64,000 bases of DNA from Globisporangium splendens (taxonomy: Eukaryota; Oomycota; Peronosporomycetes; Pythiales; Pythiaceae). The stretch lies in the NCBI GenBank assembly GCA_006386115.1, contig VFIW01000084.1, forward strand, positions 34,692 through 98,691. The letters run 5' to 3'. Made by a program: the position numbers and the translations under genes. The notes below the pieces were generated by a model. The model was not told the DNA's origin, searched no databases, and was given only the letters and a program-made list of their open reading frames with translations. Shown here piece after piece: positions 30,815-41,780 of the stretch; the stretch's first letter is position 1, and each line of letters starts with the position of its first letter.

Positions 30815-31701
30815 AGCGAACGCGCGCACTGTTTGTGTTTCTAGAGGAAAAAGAGGCGGGAGCTCCTCACCACCACCATCACCACCACCACCTCTCATCG
30901 CACTGCATCGACGCACCATCCCAGTTGCAATGAGGAAGCCTCCGTGCCATGCTTTTTGCTGTATATAACGAACAACAACCCCGTCGTGTTTGGTGCTTTG
31001 CATTTTCACTTCATTTTGCATCACAAGTGGTCACAAGTGGTTCATTTTCGGGTGACTTCATGTTGAAGGTTGTACGAAGGTACCGAGAGCTGTTGGTAAA
31101 AACTTCTTTGTTTGCAGGAGCGTAAAAAGGCAACAATGCGCGTAATTACGACAGTCAACTGCTGTTGTTGAACTTGAAGCAAAGCTAAACCCACTCTTGA
31201 CATGCTGCTGTATGGTGCTTTATCGATGTCACTGGCGACCGTAAAATACATGTAATTTACATCAAGAAACAGGCTCCACGCAAATTAAAACATGCAGCAA
31301 AAGCCGTGAATTCGCATGCGCTTTATTCGCACACATCGATCGCCACGAATAACCTAATGATCTAGTAAACTCACCAATCATCAAGCTTCTCGTTGACGCA
31401 TCTTGTGTCTAATTCCTTTAAACACGCTTCAATATCTCTACACCCAAGTGCATGACGCACTCAGATCAAAATACATGGTAAGATTCGCTGTCCACTTGGA
31501 AATCTTTCTCGTAAGTTACCGCGATCCTAACGTCATCCATAAATGACTGCGCACCGTTCGCGCTGTTTGGACGACACAGGCGACACGCAAGCTTGGCACG
31601 TTCCTGCGCGCACGCTGAGCGACCACTTGAAGCTGCGCGTTGAATCGCGCGCATCCGCTCCGCATTCTGCGCATTTCCGCATTCTCCGCACAGACGCCAC
31701 G
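30815..31701. other. Intergenic
   Basis: About 890 bp: 3' flank of NF-YC (with a CACCAC trinucleotide run near 30880) and promoter of the dehydrogenase gene. No further gene recognised. Confidence 0.45.
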
Positions 31702-32907
31702 ATGCTCAAGCTGCTGCACCACTCCGCCTCCGCCTCGGCGCGCTGCTCGCTCGTTCGCCGCGCGTTCTCGACGTCCAAGCAGAACGTCGGCGTCGTCGGG
31801 CTCGGCCAGATGGGCAACCACATGGCCAACAACTTGCGCAAGAACGGCCACAGCGTCGTCGTGTGCGACGTCGACCCGCGCAGCACCAAGCCGCACGCTG
31901 ACGCCGGCTCGGTCGTCGCCAAGTCGCCGCGCGAGGTCGCCGAACTCTGTGACACGATCATCACGATGCTCCCGTCCACCGCGATCGTCGAGCATGTGTA
32001 CTTGGGCGAGAACGGCTTCCACGAAGCACTGCGTAACGAGCACGTGCTCATCGACTCCAGTACGATTGACCCGATCTTCACCAAGAAGCTGTCGGCGGAG
32101 ATCCACAAGTTGGGAGCTGTCTTCGTGGACGCGCCAGTGTCTGGCGGTGCCATCGGTGCGAAGAACGCCACACTAACGTTCATGGTCGGTGGCAAGCCGT
32201 CGGAGTTTGAGACCGTCAAGCCAGTGCTGCAAGCCATGGGACGCAACATTGTGCACTGTGGTGAAAGCTGTAAGTTTGCACAATGGTTTCCAGATGCCAT
32301 GTTGCATGATGGAATGCTAATTTAACTTGTGCATCTCTGTATGTGATTTCGCAGCAACGGGCCAAGTCGCCAAGATTTGCAACAACCTCGCGCTCGCTAT
32401 CCAGATGACCTCTGTCGCCGAAGCGATGAACTTGGGTGTGAAGCTTGGCGTGGACCCAAAGGTCCTCATGGGGTACGTAGCCATTGATGCTGCTTTGATG
32501 GATATGCTGTTCAAAATTGGCTCATGTCTTCTATCTCATTTGCTAGAATTATGAACACATCCACCTCGCAGTGCTGGTCGTCGACTGTGTACGTACTCTG
32601 TTGCTCGCAACATGCTCTGTTCTATGAGATCACAATCTAATGGTCATTATTGTTATTCTTGCGATGCAGTAACCACCCATACCCTGGTCTGATGGAGAAC
32701 GTGCCATCCTCGAACGACTACAAGGGAGGATTTGCTTGCAAGCTGACGCGCAAGGACCTGGGGCTCGCTGTGGACTGCGCCAAGCAAGCCGAAGTCAACT
32801 TGCCATTGACCTTCAACACGCACCAGCTGTTCAACATGATGGTCACGTCGGGCGGCGGCGACAAGGATTTCAGCTACATCCTTCAGTTCTTGAAGGGAAA
32901 GCAGTAA
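31702..32907 (+). CDS. HIBADH: 3-hydroxyisobutyrate dehydrogenase, mitochondrial
   Basis: Four exons (31702-32269, 32355-32472, 32547-32588, 32670-32907), 321 aa. A presequence rich in Ser/Arg/Ala ([20 protein letters not shown]) suggests mitochondrial import. The Rossmann start is [20 protein letters not shown], the substrate-binding signature [20 protein letters not shown], and the catalytic Lys lies in [12 protein letters not shown]. The end reads [32 protein letters not shown] and [13 protein letters not shown]. The enzyme oxidises 3-hydroxyisobutyrate to methylmalonate semialdehyde in valine catabolism. Introns are all GT-AG; the 42-nt third exon joins SSTV to NHPYPG in frame. Length is normal for the family. 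Confidence 0.93.
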
Positions 32908-33133
32908 ACGAGCTGAGAGTGGGGGAGAGAGATACCATCAACTATCATTTTTGTATGTGCTACAGTGTAAAGCCGTCCAACTTGCTTGCCTTTCTCATGA
33001 AGGGTAATGCAAGGCAAGAAAAAATACAACGAAGATCATCAACTAGAACTCAATGAGCAATAAGATGTCGGTGTCTTTGGCCACTCGCGGTAGGTAAACC
33101 TTGCTTCTCTGCCTATATTCATATCGACTGCTG

Positions 33134-33963
33134 TTACTGCCCCATCGCTGCGTCGCGCTCCGTTTGCTTGACCATGTCGCCGTCGATTTTCGCGACTTTC
33201 GGGATGCGTTTGAGTACATTCAGTCGCTGCTCTTCTTTCGACATGTTTTCGTAGATCGGGTTCCCGACAAAGAGCACGTCGCGCAGTTTTGGCAGATTCG
33301 CGAGCTTGTCGAGCTCATCCCAGCTCTTGATCAGGTTGTTCGACACGTACAGCGTCGTGAGATTCGTGAGTCCCGAGAGTCCATCGAGCGTCGCGACGAC
33401 GTTGTACGAGATCCACAGTTCCTCCAGCGTGTCCGAGACGTCGTCGAGTTTCTCGATTTTCTTGATCTGGTTGCGGCCGAGCGACAAAATGCGCAGTTTC
33501 TTCATCCCCGACAATGGAATCAGGCGATCAATGCAGTTTGTAGAAAGCGACAAGTGCCTGTGTTCAAGCAAGAGAAACACAGCAACACGAGGCTTAGCGA
33601 ATTGTGGCGAGAGCATTCACAAATCTCAAAGGACGTGCTCGCAGTTCTTGAGTGTGTTGAGCGAGTTATCTAGCTTCGCGATCGGCGGCATCTGGCAGTA
33701 CAGCTTGATCACCGGCGCTTCTTCTGCGGACACGTTGTTTTTCGCTTCCTGTGCATCATGTTTGCAAGCGAAAGCGTGTGTATGGGTGAAGCAGCTCCAG
33801 GACAAGGAGGTGCAAGTGTGATGAATGAATATGAGAGTACCCATGCTTTAATGGCTTGTGCACACGTGGTCTGCGACAGAATACGCAAGCAAAGCAACGC
33901 ATGAGCTCAATGTCCACAGCCCAAAGGTGAAAGAGAGTGAGTCCAGTAGATTCCTCGCACCAT
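33134..33963 (-). CDS. DNAL1: Axonemal dynein light chain 1 (LC1)
   Basis: Spliced LRR protein. The C-terminal exon (33134 to about 33554) reads LSLSTNCIDRLIPLSGMKKL, RILSLGRNQIKKIEKLDDVS, DTLEELWISYNVVATLDGL, TTLYVSNNLIKSWDELDKLA, NLPKLRDVLFVGNPIYEN, matching LC1 repeat by repeat. An upstream exon (about 33640-33760) gives NNVSAEEAPVIKLYCQMPPI and AKLDNSLNTLKNCEH. A short 5' exon gives TTCAQAIKAW, equivalent to the TTIKEALARW of LC1. The ATG may be the last codon of a first exon at 33963 (ATG followed at once by a GTGCGA donor). LC1 binds the motor domain of the outer-arm gamma heavy chain. The junction near 33642 lacks a standard donor in frame, so coordinates there are approximate. Confidence 0.85.
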
Positions 33964-34067
33964 GCTTTCAATTTAGTGTAATCGAGCGATATGCCCACGA
34001 CTCGTTGCTCTTTGCTTTTGTAGAAATGCGCTGGGAAGGATCGAAAATAAGTCAACAAGCGCGACCT

Positions 34068-36080
34068 TTAGGATTCCGTCGCCGTCACCTTCACCTCCGT
34101 GGCGTTTCGTCTGGTCAAACGGTGAAAATTGGTGGCAAAGTCCTGGCACAGGACCGCCATGCGGTGGTCGATTTTCCGAACCACTGGCAGCACCGTCGAA
34201 ATGGGTGTGTCGACGTACTCGCACAGCAGCGACAGCACGTTCTCGTACGCCGCGTGGAATGCCGTGTATCTGTCGTGCGGGTACATCGGGTAAAAGAACA
34301 CGTCCTCTTCCTTTTCTCCGTCTTGCTCGCCGCCGTCTCCTCCAGATGGCGTCGAAGCCTCCTGCTGTCGCTGCAGCATGCGCTTGATGGACTCGACACG
34401 CTCTTCGATCTCGTCGTCATTTTCATCGCAGATCCCATTCGTGTACAGCGCTGGGTATGCGTGCAGAGGGTGGTCCTGGAGTCGAGTCTCTGCCGTGTCT
34501 CCATCTTCGTCTTCGTCGTCTCCTCTGCGGAATGAGACCACGTGTCGTTTGAGCTCACTGTACTTGCCTCGCAGATCGTACACGTGGCTCTCGAACGCAT
34601 GTGGAATATTCGCACGATCACGGCCTACGAGCGTGTCTTCACAGAAATCTACAAAGTCGTCGAGCTCGCGCCGAGGCATGCGAAGCGCCTCAAAGTCCAG
34701 ATATGGCGGAACATGGCGCTTGCGACGCAGTTCGCGCTCGTAGATCCACTCGTGCCAGTTCGCGCACATCTTGACGGCGACGACAAGGTGGGCGACGACC
34801 CCAATGCTCGAGTCCAGAAACCGCTCTTCCTCACTCCCTTGACCTTCGTCCTGTACGCGAAGCACCTCTTCTTCCGGCAAGCCGCCCTTGACGTTGAAGC
34901 GCGCAGTGATCCACTGGAAATGGCGAAACACCTCAGCAGGGAAGCCCAGGTTGGCGCAGATATTGTACGCGATCAGCGACACATTGAGCGGCGGCAGGCG
35001 CAAGTCCAGATGATGCTGCAGGTAGTGCGCATGGTACGCGATCCGCGACGTACGCGGGCTGTGGCGTTTCATGCTCGACTCAAAGAACAGCGAGACGTCA
35101 AAGACCGCGTCCCTCAGTTCCTGAGAGCAGCACTCGGAGAGTAGGTTGTGGAAGGGCAGCTCGCCCGTGGACACCCAGTACGCGAAATCACACGGCAGCA
35201 CGCCCAGATTCAGCACTCGAGCGGCAAGCACGAGGATCCCGAGCAAGTCGACGAGGGTGAAGCGATCCAAGGTCTCGCTATGGTGCTTCAAGCGCTTCTG
35301 CTTCACCGTTCGTGCTGGTTTCTTCGACTCAGCCTCCTTCGCGCTGTTGCTCGTGTTGCTCGTGTCAGCTGCTGCTGTTCTCGTTTTCTTTGTTGACGCT
35401 ACTGCTCCATCTTCACCGACTTCTCCGTCTGAATCGTATTGATTCTCGACTTCATCCGCGCCGTTCTCTTTCTCTTCAGCTTCCGTCGTAGGCGTCTGCG
35501 CCGATTCTATGGCGTGCTCCATGTCCCACTGCTCGAGCAACTGCTGCGTCACGGAAGAGTCCATGGCTTTGTCTTCTTTGGTGCGCGGAAAGTAGAACTC
35601 GCTGTAGCAGCGCAGCAGCGGTCTCGAGCTCTTGCGCTCCCACGTCTCCAGGAACAGGAACCAGATCTCCTGCACGACGTCGACGTACTCGCTCGGGAAT
35701 CCTCCGGCCTGCATCGCGTGCTGTGCCTGGTAGTGCAGCACCGCCTGCGTCGCGCGCAGACAGTTGAGGAGCGATGCACCATGCAGGCGCTTGCGCTTGG
35801 CGATGCGCCGTCGACTCGCGGGCGTGGTACCGTCTCCGTCGTCCTCCTCGGCCGCGCCGTCCTCTCTCTTGATGCGCGGGCGTTTCTTGCGCGTGCTCTG
35901 CTTCATGCTCGACACCTTGCGGATGTCGAGTGTCGTGTCGTCCATCTCCTGCGTCTCATTGCGCGACTGCAGGAAGCTCTGCGTGCCGCAGAGCTCGCAC
36001 ACGAGCTCGCCGAAGTAGTTCTTGCTGAAGTTCGACTCACCCACGGCGCCGCACGTCGTGCACTCGATCGTCGAGCTCAT
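34068..36080 (-). CDS. TAF1B: RNA polymerase I initiation factor TAF1B/Rrn7-like
   Basis: Single exon, 670 aa from MSSTIECTTCG; upstream frame is open but looks like leader. An N-terminal zinc ribbon has C7, C10, C28 and C31 (CTTCG...LVCELCG). A basic linker (STRKKRPRIKRED) precedes the first cyclin-like part (CLRATQAVLHYQAQHAMQAG, YVDVVQEIWFLFLETWERK). After an acidic Lys-rich insert come FTLVDLLGILVLAARVLNLG and DFAYWVSTGELPFHNL, then PPLNVSLIAYNICANLGFPA. This zinc ribbon plus split cyclin-fold pattern is that of TAF1B/Rrn7, the TFIIB-like subunit of SL1/core factor that positions Pol I at rDNA promoters in the nucleolus. Divergent from the methyltransferase gene. Confidence 0.75.
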   Translation of the reverse strand: MSSTIECTTCGAVGESNFSKNYFGELVCELCGTQSFLQSRNETQEMDDTTLDIRKVSSMKQSTRKKRPRIKREDGAAEEDDGDGTTPASRRRIAKRKRLHGASLLNCLRATQAVLHYQAQHAMQAGGFPSEYVDVVQEIWFLFLETWERKSSRPLLRCYSEFYFPRTKEDKAMDSSVTQQLLEQWDMEHAIESAQTPTTEAEEKENGADEVENQYDSDGEVGEDGAVASTKKTRTAAADTSNTSNSAKEAESKKPARTVKQKRLKHHSETLDRFTLVDLLGILVLAARVLNLGVLPCDFAYWVSTGELPFHNLLSECCSQELRDAVFDVSLFFESSMKRHSPRTSRIAYHAHYLQHHLDLRLPPLNVSLIAYNICANLGFPAEVFRHFQWITARFNVKGGLPEEEVLRVQDEGQGSEEERFLDSSIGVVAHLVVAVKMCANWHEWIYERELRRKRHVPPYLDFEALRMPRRELDDFVDFCEDTLVGRDRANIPHAFESHVYDLRGKYSELKRHVVSFRRGDDEDEDGDTAETRLQDHPLHAYPALYTNGICDENDDEIEERVESIKRMLQRQQEASTPSGGDGGEQDGEKEEDVFFYPMYPHDRYTAFHAAYENVLSLLCEYVDTPISTVLPVVRKIDHRMAVLCQDFATNFHRLTRRNATEVKVTATES

Positions 36081-36326
36081 GGTCGCCGCTTCCTCGCACA
36101 GAGAGAGCTTAGTTACACAGAGAAGACGCCGCTTGCAGCGCTGATGGCAATTGGGAACCGAGCCGTTGCGCCGCTTTGAGTGGCTGGTGCGCGGAGCAGA
36201 CCACGCTAAACTAGGGCAGTCTCCTAGTCTACCTAGCTTAACGATCACTAAACTGGGACTACCTTTCCATTTAAATAACCCTATTAAAAGGATACTATTG
36301 ATTTGATGGCCTGTGCAAACTAATAC
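36081..36326. promoter_or_regulatory. Short bidirectional promoter region
   Basis: Under 250 bp between the TAF1B-like start (minus) and the methyltransferase start (plus), AT-rich in the middle (TTTAAATAACCCTATTAAAA). Both promoters must lie here or within the leaders. Confidence 0.4.
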
Positions 36327-37724
36327 ATGTTGAGCTCCTGTGCTTGTCAAACTTGGCGGATGGAGGCAATGGCGGACGGAAATGCAGTGGCGGCGATGAG
36401 TGCGCACGCTGCTGGCGAAGACGCATTTGGATCTGAGGACGCGATACAGTGGGTGCTGGAGGCGTACCGCGCGATGCTTCCGGTCAAGAGCGTCATTGCG
36501 TCCATCAAGCAGCGCTTCTGCAGTGACGACGCGCACTGGAGTTCTCTTGAGATGCAGGTGCGTGGCATTTTGCATGGTTCATTACGTTTTTTTATTTATT
36601 TGTCTTAATGGCTGATCTGTGTAACATGTGGTATCGGATTTTTTGCCTATGCGTTGCTGTAGGCGAAAATCATGCACGTTGTTGTGTTTGACCCGATTTG
36701 TGACAAGTTTTCGCCCCACAAAACGTACGTGTACCGCTTTCTCAAGAGCTACACGAGCGGTAGGATACCCAATTGCGTTTGCGACAATGGCTGGTGCACA
36801 TCAGCGTCGTTGGTTTTCTAGATCTAATGAAAGCCCTTCTGGTTGTCTTTTGTTGTGTCTTGGCGATATGCAGAAATCGAGGCGCATGGAGCAGAAGCGC
36901 ATGATGACCTTGTCTCGGAGCTCATGGAGTACGTCGTCTATGGGCAACTCGGGAAGAACTCGCTCAGTGCTGAAGACATGCACCACGTGTCGTTCACGAT
37001 CCCGACCTCATTCGCACCAGAAGAAATAGCTGCAACGCTGCCATCGTCGCCGCTTGTGGTGACGTGCCGCGTCGCATCGGTGTTCAATGACGTGGGGCTC
37101 AAACTTTGGGAGGCTGGCTGGTTTCTCGCCGAGTACATCATCACTCATCCAGCAGTGTTCACGGACAAGGTGGTCTTGGAACTCGGCGCCGGTGTGGGGT
37201 TCACGGGGCTCGTCCTGGCCGAGATAACGAAGCCCAAGCGCGTTCTTCTCAGCGACTATGCGCCGAACGTGATGCAAAACCTGCGCTACAACGTGGAGGT
37301 CAACGCCAGTCGCTTCCAGTGCCCCGTGGACGTCCTCACTTTGGATTGGGATACCTGGGAGCCAAGTGTCGAAGACGAGGAGCTCCGACCCGATATTCTG
37401 TTAGCAGGAGATTGCGTCTACGACGTCGCGAGCTTCCCATCATTAGTGCGCGTTCTGCAGGCTTTCTTGGGTCCAACAACAACAGCAACAGCAGCAGTAG
37501 AACACAGCGCACGAGAGCGCAAAGCCATTTTCGCGTCCACGATCCGAAATCAAACGACGTTCCAGGCATTTCTGGACCAGCTCGCCGTGTTTGAGATCAC
37601 GTACACGGATATCACGACATCGGCACTGGAGCAAATGGGCGTCAAGCAGATGTTCGCGTACGAAAACCGTGGCCAAATCCGACTTTGTGAGCTCACTCGA
37701 GCCACAAAAAGTGAAGCACCATAA
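36327..37724 (+). CDS. EEF2KMT: Protein-lysine methyltransferase, EEF2KMT/FAM86-like
   Basis: Three exons (36327-36557, 36663-36759, 36874-37724), 392 aa; the ATG at 36360 is equally possible (381 aa). An N-terminal FAM86-like region (YRAMLPVKSVIASIKQRF; VYRFLKSY) precedes a class-I SAM domain: WEAGWFLAEYIITHPAVF, KVVLELGAGVGFTGLVLAEI (SAM-binding glycine loop), KRVLLSDYAPNVMQNLRYNV, then LDWDTWEP and DILLAGDCVYDV (post-II acidic motif of the MTF16 family). FAM86/EEF2KMT trimethylates a lysine of eEF2. Substrate by homology only; a METTL22-type relative cannot be excluded. Introns have GTGCGT and GTAGG donors; splices keep frame. Confidence 0.8.
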
Positions 37725-37825
37725 TCAAAACCGCGGACCCATATTAAGCAAGTAGAAGAAACCATGTTCATTTATGCATACAGCGAAATAACGTACAGTG
37801 CTGAGCACCTTTATGCGCTGGCATT

Positions 37826-40800
37826 TCACTTCGAATGCTTCGCTTTCGATCGTTTCCTTCGTGGAACTGCAGTCTTCTTTTGCCTGCGATGCGGCGCATC
37901 CGAGTGCTCCGGCACGTCAAGTTCGCGTTCGTATTCTGTGGCATTGCAGTCGTCAAAGTCAGTGTTTTAGGCTGAAAATATGAACAGGATTCCAAAAAAA
38001 CAATGAATGGTTCGCCAACTTACGCTGTAGATACGCCAGCAGCGACGGCAACTTGACTAACTCTAGTGCTCGGTGCTTCTTGAAATTGCGAAGATTGAAG
38101 AATTCAATCAGCGAGCGGCTCATAACTGCGTGGTTTCTGCGTTTTACCGGACCGTTTTCATCGCCTGTAGCCTCTGGTGCGGCTGCCTCCTCGTGAATCT
38201 CCTCAGCAACTGACAACAGCAAATGCACAACTCGAGACCAACCAAGTCGGCAAGCAATATGCAGAGGCGAGTCTCCCATCAAATCAACCGCATCGAACTT
38301 TGCACACGAAGCGAGCAGCATTCGAGCGATTTCGGTGTGGCCCCCACGGCACGCTTCGTGGGGTGGCGTCCATCGGTTCACCGTGGTATCGAGCATGTTG
38401 ACATCTGCACCAAGCGCGATCAAGCGAGCGACGTCTTCATGCCGCCCATTCCACACTGCTGCATGCAGCAACGAGTCCCCATTTGCGTTTCGAAATGCGT
38501 GCAGCACGTGCTGCTGAATCTCCGCTGCGGTGGTAAACTTGTCGTAGTGAGCATCGACACGTTCCCAATAGCGACTCGACGATGGTTTCCCTGACTGAAT
38601 GTCGATTTGCTGCTGCCAAAATTCAATGGCGTGGAGCAATTCGTTCTGTTTCCGCCGCAGTTTGCTCGCATACCGGGACTGGAACGTGACTTTTTGAGAA
38701 GCGGACGACGATGTGAGTTCGTCCAGTTCGGAATCCTCACTCAGGAGGAACACATCAATCGCTTCCAACTGGTTTTCCACGTGCTGTGCCGATGCGTGCA
38801 GTTGCTCGATTCGCTGTTGGATCGTAAACAGCCTTTCCCGTCGCATGGTCGTAGCAAATGCTCTCGGATCCAGCATCTTGTCAAGATTATTTTGAAAATG
38901 CTGAGTAGGATCATATCCCGAAGCAGCGCAGCCTAGCTGCCACAACGAAGCAGATTCCTCTGATGAGTGACTGGCATCTCTGTCTGATGCTTTCGCTTGA
39001 CGGGCTTTGGTTCTTGCAGCTGCAGCCTTGCTTTCGGTGTACGCGTCAACAACCAGTTTCTTCTCGGCTTGGTATTTCACGACTCCCGCCTCGTAGATTT
39101 GACGGTAGTCTGCCAGCTCCTGTGCCAGCAACTCTTTCTTTTGCGCCTTGACCAAATTAGCTGCCTGCATACGCTGTTCTTTTTGCTGTTGTCGAGCTTC
39201 GTCTGCGAGCGTCGATGGCGCTCGTCGTCGTACTGGAGCTGAAAGATGTGCCTGTTTCCGCACAATACCAGTAGCTTGAGCGCTTTGCTGCTTGGCTTCC
39301 TCGTTCGACTTTACCTCCGATTTTGACGATTTTCCTTCTCGTCGTTTGGGAAAGAGGCTTGTGATATCGAGAACTTGAGGCGCCAGTGACTGCGAAGAGT
39401 GCCACCCATTCATTACTTGTCTAGGTGATGGTGTTGCATGCTTTATAGAATGCTTGGGCGAAACTGGTAATTGAACTCGAACTTCATCGACAGCCTTGCT
39501 TTCCTGGTTGGCACCTCGAGCTTGCTCCAGTTTGGAATCTTGGGATTTTGGTGTCGCATGCTCTAGAGGAACCACTACGTTTGCAGACGTCGGACGAGAA
39601 CGACTAGACTTTTTGGCCACTGGTAGCTCGCCGGCAGTATTGTGTGCATCGATGTTGAGGACTGAGACATGAGTCGCATCTCGAGTGGGCTGAAGTGGTC
39701 GAGAAGGAGATTCTTGATGATCGGGTTCAGAACGCTCATTGGTGCTATCGGAGACCATATCAGGTAGCGATATATCTGGCACTGGCTCTGCAGAAAACGC
39801 GTTAGCAGGTGCGCTACTAGCAAGTGCATCTGCATCGGAAGGTGACTCAGACTCGTCTTCGTTGTCGCCCTGGGTCTCAACAACCGCTGTTTCTGCCATC
39901 GACTCCGTTGCGGGACACATGATGCCGTTGTCGGGCTCAAGCGGGTGCATATCTTCTTCATCAAGAGCGGCTGCATGATCGGATTCACGACTTAGCTCGT
40001 GAGGAGAGGTCTGGGCGGCTTGGACTGGTTCCTGACGACTTTCAGCGACGCTCTCAGGCATACTATCGTAATGCGCGCTGTCAGCTCCGCCACTTCCGTC
40101 CTCGCTGGATATGCTGACGCTCTTGTCTGTCAACTGTGGTTCCCCATCAGCATGGTTTTCTGCTTGCTGAACTCGCTGCTTGTCAGTCCGTTTTTGTCGT
40201 ACACGATGTCGTGCGAGGAAGCACCGAGTCATGCATTGCATGATCAAAGCAGCTTCTCTTCGACGAAGCTGCTCGGTCGTCGCCATTATAGCAGTCTCAT
40301 CTTGGTCATCAGGTAGTAGCGACGATGGTACCTGTGGCGCGTCAATGGGCTCGGCGATATGGAGAAAAGCTCCAGTCTCGGGATCATAGATCTCGACAAG
40401 TTGGCTAACTGGCGGCTTAGCAGATTCAAGCGGTACGACTTCACCTAGTCGTCCCATCAGCACGGCATCTATTGCTTGCTCGTCATCTTCTAAGGGAAAT
40501 TGATCGCCATCTTGCAACGCAACCGACTCGGAAATTGCTTGAGGCGTACGTTGTCGACTCGAGGTCAACCCGGATCCTGATCTCGATGATCTAGGGCGAC
40601 CTGTTGCTGGAATGATCAGTGGCGGGGTATCACTGCTTCGCTCTTCAGCGTCGGCTGCTGCTGCTAATTCACGCGATGACACCTGAAGCTCGTCGTTCTT
40701 GGCGTCTTCTAGCCATTTGGCCCCCGACGGGGTTCGTACAAACAGCACGCGGCTGGATCCCACAGGGGTCTTCGAGACCGATTCAATCGCACGTCTCACT

Positions 40801-41585
40801 TTTTCTTCGAACTCTGGCGTGATCGACGCTTCAAAGTGCGCGGCTCTGGTACTCGCAGTTGCAGCAGTTTCCGATAACCCACTCGATGCGCTCTCTGGCT
40901 GCAGTCCTATAGCCTTGCTCTCCCCTAGAGTTATCTGCTGCGGGAACGCCGCAGCGTGCTGCGCGCGATATGCGACATACTCGGCGGGAGGATCCCAGAC
41001 GCACTCCTCCGTCACATGGTTGTAGTAATACGGGATGCCGTCACTTTCGTTGACAAACATCATCCAGGGCATTTCGTGTTGATCTGCGGCTGCTGGCGTC
41101 GCTGAGGTTGCGAGTGACTCAATTGGATTCACATCTGGAACCTGCTCGCTACTGCTTCTCATGGACTCAGCTGCTTGTGCATCAACATCATCATCGTCGT
41201 CGTCATCGCCACTCAGCAGCCGGTTCAGTTCCTCCATTTGCTCCGCAGTGGACATTCGTCTGCTTTCTGCGTCGACTGTAGCGTCTGTCGTCACTTCGAG
41301 TCCAGAACCTGGAGGCGGCTCCCATCGCGTCTCCGACGTGTGTACATTCACGTAGTACACCAAACCATTTTCATCGAACGCTTGCGTCCATTCGCCTCGA
41401 TCCGCGGTATCTGTCGGTGGATTCCAGGAAGACTCTGACGTGTGGACGTTGTAGTAGTGCGCTTGCCCTGTGGCTTCATCATGGCGGAGCTCCCAGCCAG
41501 CAGCCGTCGTGGATATCATCGCATCAGACGTGGCGCCATCTTGATCTGTGCTCTCGCTTTCCCATTCACTGCCTACAGAAGCCAT
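37826..41585 (-). CDS. WW-domain / IQ / coiled-coil / ankyrin-repeat protein
   Basis: Two exons (41585-38024, 37935-37826), about 1223 aa. Three WW domains open the protein: GWELRHDEATGQAHYYNVHT (about 30-56), WTQAFDENGLVYYVNVHTSE (66-92) and WMMFVNESDGIPYYYNHVTE (about 180-210). One IQ motif (ALIMQCMTRCFLARHRVRQK) lies near 470-490. A long acidic, Ser/Glu-rich disordered stretch is followed by a Lys/Gln-rich coiled coil (ADEARQQQKEQRMQAANLVK). Ankyrin repeats close it: NGDSLLHAAVWNGRHEDVAR, WTPPHEACRGGHTEIARMLL, GDSPLHIACRLGWSRVVHLL. The final GTAAGT donor at 38023 joins to 37935, giving a basic end RRKRSKAKHSK. Likely a calmodulin-binding scaffold; I know no named orthologue. Confidence 0.8.
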
Positions 41586-41780
41586 TTTGACACTCCAGCC
41601 ACTACCACAAGAGCAAGCAAGTGAGTTCATATATACAAACCAAACATCAGTCAAAAAGACGCAACGAAAAAAACGCATTTCATTTGGAATGAAGAGACGC
41701 CCGTCGTTCGTTTCTTTTTCTGCTCTTTCCTCGTCCGCTTGCTTCGTCTCACACCACTGGCTGTGTCTTTTGACCTTGAC

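Noticed and set aside
30880..30900. His-codon-like CACCAC run as an expression tag or vector sequence
   Set aside because: It lies in the 3' flank of NF-YC outside any frame and is part of a natural trinucleotide run.
33101..33821. Plus-strand frames opposite dynein light chain 1, and similar long antisense frames over oxygenase, LRR and TAF1B genes
   Set aside because: They mirror GC-biased codons of the true genes and show no family features.
36081..36575. Longer N-terminus for the TAF1B-like protein
   Set aside because: The upstream codons overlap the divergent methyltransferase exon, and the zinc ribbon starts right after the ATG at 36080.
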